Assembly: GCA_029168955.1 (NCBI GenBank)
Contig: JAPDOI010001751.1
Location: forward strand, 1-64,000
Source of the DNA: Aplectana chamaeleonis
Lineage: Eukaryota > Nematoda > Chromadorea > Rhabditida > Cosmocercidae
Length of the DNA: 64,000 nucleotides
Direction of reading: 5' to 3'
Shown here: in pieces, positions 43,465 through 53,278 of the stretch
Layout of the letters: each line of letters starts with the position of its first letter
Position numbering within the stretch: position 1 is the first letter of the stretch
Program-made: the position numbers and the translations under genes
Notes under the pieces: generated by a model
The model's database searches: none
What the model was told of the DNA's origin: nothing
What the model saw: the letters and a program-made list of their open reading frames with translations, nothing else

Positions 43465-45346
43465 TGGACGCTCACTCGTTCCTTGTAATGACCTGAGATC
43501 GTACTTGGATAGTCTACTTCGAAAGATCGAAAAGTTTCCGGATTCAGCGATCTCTGCAGGCAAATTGTTCCAAGTTCTGACAACCCTGAACGCAAAGGAA
43601 TTCAATATGCTGCCTTTAGAGGTGAATTTCCGTTCAAGTTGGAATCCATGTTTGCGAGAACGGACATGGTGGCGAGTAAACACGAAAAGGCTGTCAAAGG
43701 GAATGTCGCAAAAACCATGCACAATCTTATAGCACAAATGCAAATCAAATTCAGCTCTGCGATATCGTAGGGTATTTACCCTAGCATATCCAAACGAGCT
43801 GCATAATCTGGAACTTCTCTGTTTGGGAATACTTTGGTGAACACACGTCTAGAGTATCGCTTTTGTACATTTTCAATGATCTCATCATCTTCCACTGTGG
43901 AAGGTGACCAAACCTGAGTGCAGTACTCCAGTAGGGGTGGGCAGTAAACGGTGAATGCTTTCTTGTAGTGAACAAGACAGGGTTGTTTCAGGGATCTCAA
44001 AATACAGTTAGCCACCGAGGTAGCTTTTTTGGAGATTTCTCTGCAATGGGAATTCCAGCTAAGATTCGAACTAATGAGAACACCTAGGTCCCTGATAACC
44101 TCGTGCACAGGAAGCTTCACACCGTTTAAACGTAGGGGGCATTCATGACGAAACTTAATATGCAGCAAGCTGCATTCTTCTTCTGATAATTGTAGCTGCC
44201 ACACTTTCGACCATTCGGCTAGTCGATCGAGGTCACATTGAAGCTCATAAAAGTCAACTGCAGGCTCATTAAGAGGCCGATAGATCTTGAGGTCGTCCGC
44301 ATAGAGCTTACAAGAACTTGATAGACTATCCGGAGCGTCGTTTATGTAGATAAGAAACAACAATGGACCCAGAATACTACCCTGAGGAACACCACTGGTG
44401 ATCGGGTATGGACGAGAACAGAAATTGCCAGTTTTTACACAAAATGTTCGAGATATTAGAAAAGACTTTAGCCAGTTCCAGATGTCAGCGCAAATACCGT
44501 AACTTTCGAGTTTAATTAAAAATTTGTGATGACATACAGTGTCAAAAGCTTTTGCATAATCTATATAGACTACATCAGTCTGGCAGTTTTCGTTAAAGGC
44601 CGCACACCAGTCGTGAAAAGAGGATAACAACTGGGACAATGTTGACTTGCCAGGCAGGAAACCATACTGGGCAGGATTGAGGAGTTTATTTGATGTTAGG
44701 TGGGAAAGGATACAGTCTTTGACAATAATCTCGAGGACTTTACACACCGAGGAGGTTAGACTAATAGGCCGATAGTTAGAGACCTGATTAGCTGGTGCCT
44801 TTTTAAGCAAAGGTGAGACAATTGCAGTTTTCCACGCAGTCGGTAGGGTTCCCACTGCTAGGCTGTGTTTGAAGATGCACAACAGGGGGTAACATAATCC
44901 AACGGAGGCTCTCTTTATAAAATAAGATGGTAAAGAATCTGGAGTAAGAGAGATTTTGTCGCTCAATTTCTTAATTGCTGACGCAATCAATTCGCAGTTA
45001 ATGGTGATGGATCGCAAATTATGCGGGCATCGTTTGGGAAATGGAGGAGCGGTACCGTTATCCTGAATAAAAACCTTTGAAAAATGAATTGCGAAGGCCT
45101 CGCTTTTTTGTTGATCATCAGCGATGATTTCACCAGAGTCGCTTTTCAATGCGGAAATACCCTTACGTGTCTTCACCCTAGTATTCATATACTTGAAAAA
45201 TTTTTTACGGTTACCAGAGCAAATAAGCCGTTTTTCACGGTTTTTCGCGAAGCGTTTGCATTCCCTTTCAAAGTCCTTTGCGCACTTATTGAAGGCCACC
45301 CGTCCACCTGGTTTAAAGCGATCTCGCCATAGAAAATGTCAATTTA
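43465..45346 (-). pseudogene. CR1/Jockey-like LINE reverse transcriptase, 5'-truncated and frameshifted
   Basis: The main minus-strand frame (43776 to about 45346) encodes a non-LTR reverse transcriptase. Motifs in order: NYRPISLTSSVCK, YGFLPGKSTL, VVYIDYAKAFDTVCH (first catalytic Asp), SGVPQGSILGPLLFLIYIND and the catalytic KLYADDLKIY, then DLGVLISSNLSW and LLEYCTQVWSPS. The frame is lost by one base near 43779-43781 (a CCC run on the plus strand). The C-terminal segment continues in another frame to about 43465, with FDLHLCYKIVHG and RVVRTWNNLPAEIAES. The upstream AP-endonuclease and ORF1 are absent, as expected for 5' truncation. Only one indel and no internal stops in about 600 codons suggests a young copy or a base-calling error. 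Confidence 0.85.
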
Positions 45347-45349
45347 GTG

Positions 45350-46076
45350 GAGTAAATAGCAAGAGATATAACAGTGAACAATCCTCTTCTCAAACAGTCA
45401 ACAATCCATTATTTCTCAGAATTGCAAAATTTTTTACCTTTAGCGGGATCGAACCTGTGACTCCTAAATTGCCTAAAAATGCATCTTCGATTACGAAATT
45501 CCAGAACATCTGTGTCATTTCCTTGACAGGATAGTCCGCTTGTATGACCTCCATGACTGTGAATACCCAACATCACTGCTGCTGACATATCCAGGAGCGC
45601 ATTGGAGACACACTTTACCTGGCCAAGACTCCTCCTCCATGTCAGAATCATTAACGATGGCCAGCCGTGCTACTGTCGTCTATTGTCTTGCATGCTTCAT
45701 CACCAGCGAATTGTAAGACCTTATTGTGTGTTCCTGCCTTATTTTTACATCTCCATTTCATATCTTGCCTCATTTGTTTTTTTCGCACTTGTTTCTCACT
45801 ATTCAGTGTGTTTTCTGATCTCCTGTCTCATTTTTCTCTCTCTGCATGATCTCCAGTTTTATTTTGACCTCTTATTGTAATCTCATTTTGCCGTCATTTT
45901 TTATACTAACGGTATGGCTCTCAATCCCCCCCGCCCTGATAGAAGTCCATCTTGGTTCTTGGTTGACCGAAGGTCCGACCCCCCATTCCACCGGATGTCG
46001 ACGGGTCCGACCCCCCCCTGTGATACATCACACCTCACGCCGAACCCTGTTCGATGATTGGAGCGAATGATGGAAA
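45350..46076. other. No supported gene
   Basis: Pyrimidine-rich with poor complexity around 45690-45880. C-run phrases near 45985-46015. ORFs here have no features. Confidence 0.4.
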
Positions 46077-46122
46077 AACTGAGTGAAACACATATGATCG
46101 TTCATATGTGTTTCACTCAGTT
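46077..46122. repeat. Perfect 21-bp-arm palindrome at a duplication junction
   Basis: AACTGAGTGAAACACATATG plus A, a 4-base spacer, then the exact complement. It abuts the left edge of duplicated segment A (46122-47090). Confidence 0.85.
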
Positions 46123-47090
46123 CGTGTTCTTTTCCTCTCTGAACCCTTTCCTGGGTATAGAGTAGTAGAACCTATACGAAAAATCGCGATAAAAACGCTG
46201 TTTAGGCCAAATTTGAAGCCTGAACTTCCTTGGCTCTAGATGGTGGTCGAGTCCACCCACATCATCGGCATCGATGATCTCTAGTATCAAGAACATCAGC
46301 TGGCTTGAAGTTGAATTTCAATCAATGAACCTTCGGATTCATGCACACATCTAGTAAAAACATTGACTGAAGTGCTTGCTTTCATTGTTCAACTGTTTTA
46401 TTAGGTAAATATGCATTTATTTCTTCCTCTGAGTGTCGATGGTTTCAAACTGCTAGGCATGGGACTGTGATCTTTCTGTGCACCTGTGCACGAACTTTAA
46501 GTTTAGGGTCTTAATAACTCTAATTCTAGCCCGTTTTTCACCGCGCTACCTTCAAAGTTTTTGAGCTATTTTCGATCTGAGCTGATTTTTGTAGTTTTTT
46601 CGATAACGTTTTTCATCGTGACCACTGCTTTTAAGGGAAGAATGCTGACAATAATAGCTCTGTGCCCCACTGCGAGATCCAAAGATAACAGTGTCATTAT
46701 ACAAATGTACACTATGTTGTTTTCTACTAAGAAGGCATCGAATATATGGCAGATAAATCTACTAACTTGGACGTGCAGTGGTAGTTGCTGTTGTTGTAGT
46801 GGTGGCGTTCTGCCCTAAAAAATGATCTCAGACTTTGTAAAACTTGTAAAACCACTCATTACCGTTCATTCCCGCCTTTCATCTATGTTCCCCCATACTG
46901 AGCCTGTCTGAGCACTACCATTATCAGGGTGTCTCTTCTGCTCTTGTCACCCTAAGGCACTCACGGCAGAGGGCACACGAAATTCCCGCACTCAGGGCAC
47001 TGTTCACGATAAACTTCGATTTTAATTTTTCGATAAAATGCTATTGTCGTGACCCTCCGAAGGAGAACAGCGTTGAGAAAACGGTTTCGA
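46122..47090 (+). repeat. Duplicated segment, copy A
   Basis: 969 bp nearly identical to 57587-58553 in direct orientation, from TCGTGTTCTTTTCCTCTCTG to GAGAAAACGGTTTCGA. It contains the 3' part of a family A MITE, followed by a non-coding stretch ending with CCTCCGAAGGAGAACAGCG. The few differences are substitutions and 1-3 base indels. Confidence 0.85.
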
Positions 47091-47317
47091 AAGCCTCTCA
47101 AGAGGTAAAAACTGTTTTGGAGGTTGCTCCACTGGGTAGGTCCGGATTCCACGGCTCTAGTTGTTGTCATCAACATCGAGACCGCATTATCACTGCAACG
47201 CTTTGACCTGCATTTGAACAGCAGTGGTTTTTATTGAAATATGCTGTCCTCCGCATATGGCTTGAAGAAGATTTCCATATGTTCTCGACAGCCATTCAGC
47301 AAATCCAATGTCTCCTC

Positions 47318-47546
47318 AGAACGCCACCACTACAACAACAGCAACTACCACTGCACGTCCAAGTTAGTAGATTTATCTGCCACATATTCGATGCCTTCTT
47401 AGTAGAAAACAACATAGTGTACATTTGTATAATGACAGTGTTAGCTTTGGATCTCGCAGTGGGGCACAGAGCTATTATTGTCAGCATTCTTCCCTTAAAA
47501 GCAGTGGTCACGATGAAAAACGTTATCGAAAAAACTAAAAAAACGC
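47318..47546 (-). repeat. Inverted copy of part of segment A
   Basis: The reverse complement matches 46590-46815 almost base for base (GCCACCACTACAACAACAGC to GCAGTGGTCACGATGAAAAA), forming a large stem with a loop of about 500 bp. Confidence 0.8.
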
Positions 47547-47825
47547 TTATAACTTGTTGAATTAAGTGGTTTTTGAAATATTGGGAGGGGGGTTCGCCCT
47601 TCAAATGGCATAGTACCCACTCTAACCTACATTGATTATCGGAATTTTGACAAGCGAAGCCAGATTGGTTTTCAGCACCCTAATCAACCCCGATAAACAA
47701 GTTTCTAGCCAAAGTCAAAAACTTATTCCAGAACCTCCTGAAATTGCCTAACCCTTTTGCAACGCTTTGGGAAACGCTTATAACTTGTTGAAACAACAGC
47801 TTGGGGTGGGATGGCTTGCCATTTC

Positions 47826-48151
47826 TGTTAATAAATGGCAAGGATTGGCCGTGGGTCAAAGTGCGCCGGTGACAACTCGAGAGGCGGAGCGACCACCGAG
47901 ATCGTACGGGAAATGGCCACCAATGAGAGAACTGGCAGCGAGCCAACTGAATGGCCATAAAAGGGCCTCCGAGATGGCAAAAGACCTTCAGTCGTCATCT
48001 TCCATCGCTCCTCTGGCTTCGGCCATTTTAACTGTTTTTATTTCTAAATAAACTATTTGTGGCCGCTCTCTGTGCCGCATCCCCAGCAATTCCCAGTTGT
48101 CCGAGCATTTTCGCTCACACTGACCGCGAACCAGGGCCAACCCCTGGTACA
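47826..48151 (+). repeat. 5' LTR
   Basis: 326 bp, TGTTAATAAATGG to CCCCTGGTACA (TG...CA). A TATA-like CATAAAAG at 47956-47963 and AATAAA at 48047-48052 provide promoter and polyadenylation signals. The terminal CCAGGG-CCAA-CCCCTGG is a short inverted repeat. Confidence 0.93.
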
Positions 48152-48170
48152 TGGGGGCCGAACCGACCGG
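48152..48170 (+). promoter_or_regulatory. Primer binding site
   Basis: TGGGGGCCGAACCGACCGG starts directly after the LTR. TGG complements the CCA end of a tRNA, and the GAAC-containing stretch is consistent with a T-arm complement. The specific tRNA was not identified. Confidence 0.7.
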
Positions 48171-48273
48171 TCATAGTGAACGATAGTGCTGAGATACTGG
48201 GACGTGCAGCTAGAGTTTCAGGACACTGGGCGGGCCAGCGGAAGTGAATTGGACGATCGGCAGCAGTGGTGGT

Positions 48274-48522
48274 TGGTACGCGAGGCGTCACTACCAAACG
48301 GACTCTCTGGACGAGAAGGCGATTGGAAGCGAAGGATAAAGAGTGGCTTGTACGCAGGGCGTCGCCACAGGGATACCTACTGTGATTAGCACGCGAGGCG
48401 TCATCACGAAAAGCCTACGCGGGCACAAAGGAAAGGAACGGAAAAAGGCTTGTACGGGCAGCGTCGCCACAGAGATAGCAACGGATTGGCAAGGGCAGAC
48501 TGGTACGAGGGTCGTCGTTTGC
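48274..48522 (+). repeat. Five leader repeats of TGGTACGCGAGGCGTCACCA type
   Basis: Imperfect 20-22 nt copies begin at 48274, 48348, 48387, 48450 and 48501 in the untranslated leader, all in the same orientation. GTACG(C/G)...GCGTC is best conserved. A role in RNA packaging, dimerisation or translation is possible but unproven. Confidence 0.65.
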
Positions 48523-48842
48523 TGCCAGGGAATTCGGAAACGCGGCGGGATCAAACCGATCGCCGTACAACACGGAGGAGTAGGAATTTCCCGGACCGGA
48601 AGTAGCATTGATAAGGAAGAGCACTGAGTGTATCAATAGGAATCGTTACTGAGAGGCAGTATTGAGAGGAAGTCAAGTGTGGGCAAAGTTATTTCATCTG
48701 GACTCGCTCATTTCATTGAAGATCAGTAGGCATTGCACTTTTTCTGATATTGCCTGTAACTTCATCCACTTTATTGTTGGAATCGTTCAAAATCACGTCA
48801 ATTTCCAAGTAGCAGAAAGTAACTTTTGCTTATTCCAGAAGG

Positions 48843-49562
48843 ATGGATTCCGAAGGTCTCACCGAGCAGATGTTACTGGGCTCGCTGACGAAGTCGAGCG
48901 ACGAAGGAGACCACAGGGAGGAGGTCGCGATCGATAGAAACGTGAGTTCGCTATTATTGGGAAGGAAAAGGGAACTAATCAAGCAATTAAACAAAAGCTT
49001 GTCGCTCATACGTATTGAAAGCGAACAAGTTCTAAGCAAGAGTTTCAGTACGGCTGACCCGATTAGGAACAGTGTGGTAGATACAGTGGAACAGCAGATT
49101 AGGATAGTCAAAGAAACAATGGGAAATGCAATAGAACGATTCTCTCAGGACTGTGCGGGCGCGAATAGGGTAGTAGACAAACAGAGAGTTGAGGAAGGGG
49201 TGCTGGAAATTCTGGAAGTGGCTAGATTGACTACTACCAGTCAGCTGGAGCAGTGTTTGGACGAGAAGATGGCAGACAGAGAAATATTAGGAAGTGTTTG
49301 TGAGCAACTGAGGTGCAATCCGAGTGATATAGAGAGCAAATTGAAGAGTATTGTGGAAAATGTGGGAAGGTCTGAGGATACGATTTCTAGGCTAAAGGAT
49401 GAAGTTGAAGAAAGAGAATTGCAGGTACAATCACTGACGGAGCGGATGAAGATTTTGGGTCAAGCCCCCACGACAACGCAAGAGGAGCCTTTTGGCAATG
49501 GAGGTAAATGGCAACGATTCGCTTCCGTCAGTACAAAACTAAAAATGAAATTCAGGATGTAA
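48843..49562 (+). CDS. Gypsy ORF1, probable gag N-terminal (matrix-like) protein
   Basis: 239 codons from ATG 48843, the first substantial frame after the leader. The protein is acidic and helical, with no zinc knuckle. A coiled-coil-like segment near residues 185-215 (TISRLKDEVEERELQVQSLT) could mediate assembly. It precedes the capsid and nucleocapsid coding in ORF2 and overlaps it by 55 nt in a frame offset by -1. No canonical slippery heptamer is obvious in the overlap. It could be a separate structural protein or the N-terminus of a Gag made by frameshifting or splicing (GAG/GTAAAT at 49501-49508). No homologue is recalled with confidence. Confidence 0.65.
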   Translation: MDSEGLTEQMLLGSLTKSSDEGDHREEVAIDRNVSSLLLGRKRELIKQLNKSLSLIRIESEQVLSKSFSTADPIRNSVVDTVEQQIRIVKETMGNAIERFSQDCAGANRVVDKQRVEEGVLEILEVARLTTTSQLEQCLDEKMADREILGSVCEQLRCNPSDIESKLKSIVENVGRSEDTISRLKDEVEERELQVQSLTERMKILGQAPTTTQEEPFGNGGKWQRFASVSTKLKMKFRM

Positions 49563-52500
49563 CCCTGCAGATCTCGAAGGATGGGACGCCCACCTGTTAC
49601 TCGCCTACGCACAGCAGAAGATTCGCCGCGAGAAGCACCGCAAACAGGGATACATCGGCCACAGGTACCCATATTATCAGTTCAAGCAATAATAATGGGG
49701 CTGAGATGTTTGCGCAGGAGAATGCATTAGTAGAATACATGCGGACGTCAGCGCTTCCCACCCTTGAGCCCTTTTACGCTACCGAGGACAGGAGTTTTAG
49801 GAAGTTTTTGAATGAATTCAATATTCGATATCGCAGGCCGCAATGGGACGACCGCAGCCTCATACAGCTTTTTGAGAGTTTTCTGCGAAAAAAGGCGTTG
49901 GTGGTGTTTGAGACTCTTCCATCTTACATAAAGCGAGGTACTTTTGAGGAAGTAGTTGAATCAATGAGGGAGCGATTGCAGGAAGATGGTAGTGCGGCGA
50001 GGATAAAAGCTATGGCACAATTTCGAAATTTGACAATGAGAACTGATCAGACCGTGGGAGATTTTTGTGTATTCCTCGGAAAAGTCGCTAACAAGGCGTA
50101 TCCAGACGTGCCACCGGAGGTAGTGTCACTACAAAAAGCGGAAATCCTTTTCACGCAGCTGGCTCATTGGCAGGGTAGTTACTCATTATCCGAGGCAATG
50201 GAGACTAGTAGCAGCGAGGAAGCTTACGAGCACGTCAAGGCAGCGGCGCTTAGGTTAGAGCGAAATCGTTCTGTAGCAAGAGAACGATCAGTCGGAAGTG
50301 GACAACAGAGAGCAACCCCTTACAACAGCGGATCGATAGGCAGGGTTTCGCGATTTTCTGATATTAACAGGAATAATTATAATCGATTTTCTCCGCGAGG
50401 GGAAGGTAGACCAAATCAGGATCGCAGGCAGGGTCAAATGGTATTACCAGCTGATACGTCTAGGTCACGAAATGCGAACGAAAGACCACCCATACAGTGC
50501 TTTATTTGCAGTGGAAGGGGACATATGGCGAAGGATTGCCCGAATCGCACCCTATCGATAGGTCAGAATCGAGACGACCCCCCGCAGGCCAGCAACGCTC
50601 GCTCACAGAGCGGTGATGTTAGGCAACAAAGACAGGGAGGAGCTTTCTCAGTCCTTGTAGACAGATTAGTGGGTAGTACAGCAAAAGATGGAGAATATGA
50701 CGCGGAGGGAGGACTTTTTGGCCCTAAATCATTAACCACTATAGGCATGATAGGAAAGGAAGTTACGGCAGTGCTGGATACTGGGTCGGAAACGTCAATA
50801 ATACCACTAAATGTGTTCGGTAAAGCGCGTAAAGAGGGAATCGACTTGGACGAGTATGTTGAAATGCTCCCAAACGTGGACTCAATAGTTCGTAATGCGT
50901 CCGGAAGCAGAATGAACTTCTTAGGCACGGTGAGGTTAGCAGTGACGCTGAACAACGAAACGAACCTAGTGTCATGCTACATTGGTGAGGGCACAGGAGA
51001 AATAGTGATTCTAGGGACAAATGCCTTGGAGCTTTTTGGCATCACGCTGGCAGCGCGGCAAAACCCAGAGCCAGTACAGAGTCGTAACTCGATAATTTCG
51101 CAGGCTGTCATCAAAAAACGAGTGCTGATTCCACCACACAGTTCCCGAACTGTAGCACTGGTAAGCTCAGTGGGACCTGGCGACTATTTTTTGACATCAA
51201 AAGATTCATGCATAGGACATGGCTTGTGCATGGTGGATAAAGAGGGCAGCACCGCCGTGGAGGCAGTAAATCAATCCGATGAAATTAAGGTTTTACGCAA
51301 GGGACATGTAGTCGGGGAGTGCTCTAGTAGCGATTGGTTGCCGGCTAACGCTCATGAATTGGGAGCAGATATGCTAGAGGAGGTTAAAGACTTTGGGCTA
51401 GATAACGATAAAGTGCGTGTGAAGGACCTACTGACCATTTTGAATACAAATTCGCCTATTTCGACGGAAATGAAGGAATTGGTTAGACAATACAGTGATG
51501 TGTTTGCGGTCAAGGATTCGGAGCTAACCCAAACAGACCTAGTAGAGCATGAAATCGATACCGGAGATAGCCCCCCAATAAGGCAGAAAACTAGGGCGGT
51601 TCCCATCGGGGCTCGCGAGGAATTCAAAGGGATAATAAAAGGTCTTTTGGAGAGAGGGATTGTCACTAGAAGTCAGTCAGAGTGGGCCTCTCCCGTGGTA
51701 CTTGTAAGAAAAAAGGACGGCTCATTACGATTATGCATTGATTACAGGGCCTTGAATAAGGTTACAAAACAGGACTCCTACCCCTTGCCGTCAATTGACA
51801 CTGTGCTACAGAGCTTGGAGGGCAAGAAAGTATTTTCGACACTGGATTTAGCGTCGGGATACTGGCAAATTCGCTTGTCCCAAACGGCAAAGGATAAAAG
51901 CGCTTTTACTACAAGTGAAGGCCTTTTTCAATTCGAAGTACTCCCATTCGGCTTATCTACAAGTCCAGCACGTTTCCAGAGATTGATGGATAGGGTACTC
52001 AATGAACTCGGAGTGAAGGATAGCGAGGTATTTGTGTATATTGATGACATCCTCATTGCGACCCAAACGGTGGAAAGGCACATGGAAGTCTTGAGAATTT
52101 TATTTCAAGCATTTCGAAAGGCCAATTTGAAGTTCAAGCCGCAGAAATGCGCATTTTTCAAAGAGAAAGTTGGGTTTTTAGGTCATGTTATCGATATGAA
52201 TGGGATAAGTACGGACCCTGACAAAGTAAGCAAAATTCGACAGTATCCAGCACCCAATAATATCGCGGAATTGAGATCCTTCCTTGGATTAGCCTCATAT
52301 TATCGAAAATTCATTTTGGGATTTTCAAAGATTGCGAAACCTCTATATAATCTGACAAGTCCAAAAGTGGAATGGAGATGGACGGCAGAAGAAAACGGTT
52401 CTTTTGAGAGATTGAAGAAGGTAATGACTGAGGCTCCAATTCTGGCACAGCCTGATATCTCTGGTGCAACAAATGGGACAAAACCCTTCATAATTTATAC

Positions 52501-53278
52501 GGACGCTTCAGGAGAAGGACTGGGTGCTGTTTTATGTCAAGAAGGAAATGATAAAATGCTCCATCCTATTTATTTTGCATCTAAAGGATTATCGAAAGCA
52601 GAGAAAAACTATCACGTAACTGACCTGGAGGCATCCGCTCTCGTTTTCGCATTGAAGAAATTTCATTTCTTTATTTACGGAATAAAAACTATAGTGAGAA
52701 CAGATCACAAAACATTGACGAGTCTTTTCAAACAAACAAGCGTGTCAGCACGTGTTTTACGATGGGCACTGGAAATTCGGAAGTACAATTTGGAGATCCA
52801 GTACGTAGCCGGTAAAGCCAATGCGGTTGCCGATTGCTTCTCGCGTGGAGCTGTAGAAGAATCCGAATGTGAAGTAGCGGTATGTTCCGAAAATGAAGTA
52901 GTAGTCGGTCAGGTGGAGGTAGAGCGCAGTGGCTGGCTGACGGAACTTCGGGATGATCCAGTATATGAAGGCATCATTGACGCAATTGAAAAATCAAAAG
53001 AAGACAAGGAAATAGTGTTACCACGGTGTACACAAAGATACAATACAGCGGACTTCATAATTGAAAACGGCATGCTGAAAGTTATCACGGAATATGGCCC
53101 TGTAACAGTAGTGCCTAGGAACCGGAGAAGAGCTGTTTTCGAAGACGCACATTCCGGAGCAATGGCTGGGCATTTAAATGGTAGAAAACTTACTCGGCGA
53201 CTGAAAAAGGTGATTTTCTGGGAAGGAATGGAGCAGGATATTTGTAAGTGGGCAAAATCGTGTAGGGAGTGCTTTTAA
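49508..53278 (+). CDS. Gypsy gag-pol: capsid, zinc knuckle, protease, RT, RNase H, integrase N-terminus
   Basis: 1256 codons starting at an ATG immediately after an in-frame TAA. Residues about 65-260 are a retrotransposon Gag capsid-like domain. C331-C344 is a CX2CX4HX4C zinc knuckle (CFICSGRGHMAKDC). The aspartic protease motif LDTGSETS is at 423-430. The reverse transcriptase runs about 700-890, with LCIDYRALNKVT, FSTLDLASGYWQI, LPFGLSTSPARFQ and catalytic YIDD at 844-847. RNase H starts with YTDASGEGLGAVL (Asp about 999), includes DLEASALVFALKKF and ends near VADCFSR. The integrase HHCC finger begins at H1215 and ends at C1252/C1255. The frame then terminates after a T-run at 53273-53276, where one base appears to be missing, cutting off the integrase core. 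Confidence 0.93.
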   Translation: MATIRFRQYKTKNEIQDVTLQISKDGTPTCYSPTHSRRFAARSTANRDTSATGTHIISSSNNNGAEMFAQENALVEYMRTSALPTLEPFYATEDRSFRKFLNEFNIRYRRPQWDDRSLIQLFESFLRKKALVVFETLPSYIKRGTFEEVVESMRERLQEDGSAARIKAMAQFRNLTMRTDQTVGDFCVFLGKVANKAYPDVPPEVVSLQKAEILFTQLAHWQGSYSLSEAMETSSSEEAYEHVKAAALRLERNRSVARERSVGSGQQRATPYNSGSIGRVSRFSDINRNNYNRFSPRGEGRPNQDRRQGQMVLPADTSRSRNANERPPIQCFICSGRGHMAKDCPNRTLSIGQNRDDPPQASNARSQSGDVRQQRQGGAFSVLVDRLVGSTAKDGEYDAEGGLFGPKSLTTIGMIGKEVTAVLDTGSETSIIPLNVFGKARKEGIDLDEYVEMLPNVDSIVRNASGSRMNFLGTVRLAVTLNNETNLVSCYIGEGTGEIVILGTNALELFGITLAARQNPEPVQSRNSIISQAVIKKRVLIPPHSSRTVALVSSVGPGDYFLTSKDSCIGHGLCMVDKEGSTAVEAVNQSDEIKVLRKGHVVGECSSSDWLPANAHELGADMLEEVKDFGLDNDKVRVKDLLTILNTNSPISTEMKELVRQYSDVFAVKDSELTQTDLVEHEIDTGDSPPIRQKTRAVPIGAREEFKGIIKGLLERGIVTRSQSEWASPVVLVRKKDGSLRLCIDYRALNKVTKQDSYPLPSIDTVLQSLEGKKVFSTLDLASGYWQIRLSQTAKDKSAFTTSEGLFQFEVLPFGLSTSPARFQRLMDRVLNELGVKDSEVFVYIDDILIATQTVERHMEVLRILFQAFRKANLKFKPQKCAFFKEKVGFLGHVIDMNGISTDPDKVSKIRQYPAPNNIAELRSFLGLASYYRKFILGFSKIAKPLYNLTSPKVEWRWTAEENGSFERLKKVMTEAPILAQPDISGATNGTKPFIIYTDASGEGLGAVLCQEGNDKMLHPIYFASKGLSKAEKNYHVTDLEASALVFALKKFHFFIYGIKTIVRTDHKTLTSLFKQTSVSARVLRWALEIRKYNLEIQYVAGKANAVADCFSRGAVEESECEVAVCSENEVVVGQVEVERSGWLTELRDDPVYEGIIDAIEKSKEDKEIVLPRCTQRYNTADFIIENGMLKVITEYGPVTVVPRNRRRAVFEDAHSGAMAGHLNGRKLTRRLKKVIFWEGMEQDICKWAKSCRECF

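Noticed and set aside
45430..45460. Minus-strand GGTTCGATCCCGC, a perfect tRNA B box
   Set aside because: No A box at the right distance and no pairing T-arm, so not a tRNA call.
46561..47604. Two similar ORFs on opposite strands (46561-46818 plus, 47296-47604 minus) suggesting a gene pair
   Set aside because: They are the two arms of one inverted repeat, and the same sequence in the 58-kb copy is disrupted.
48152..48842. Short ORFs in the Gypsy leader
   Set aside because: They overlap the leader repeats in several frames and have no coding character.
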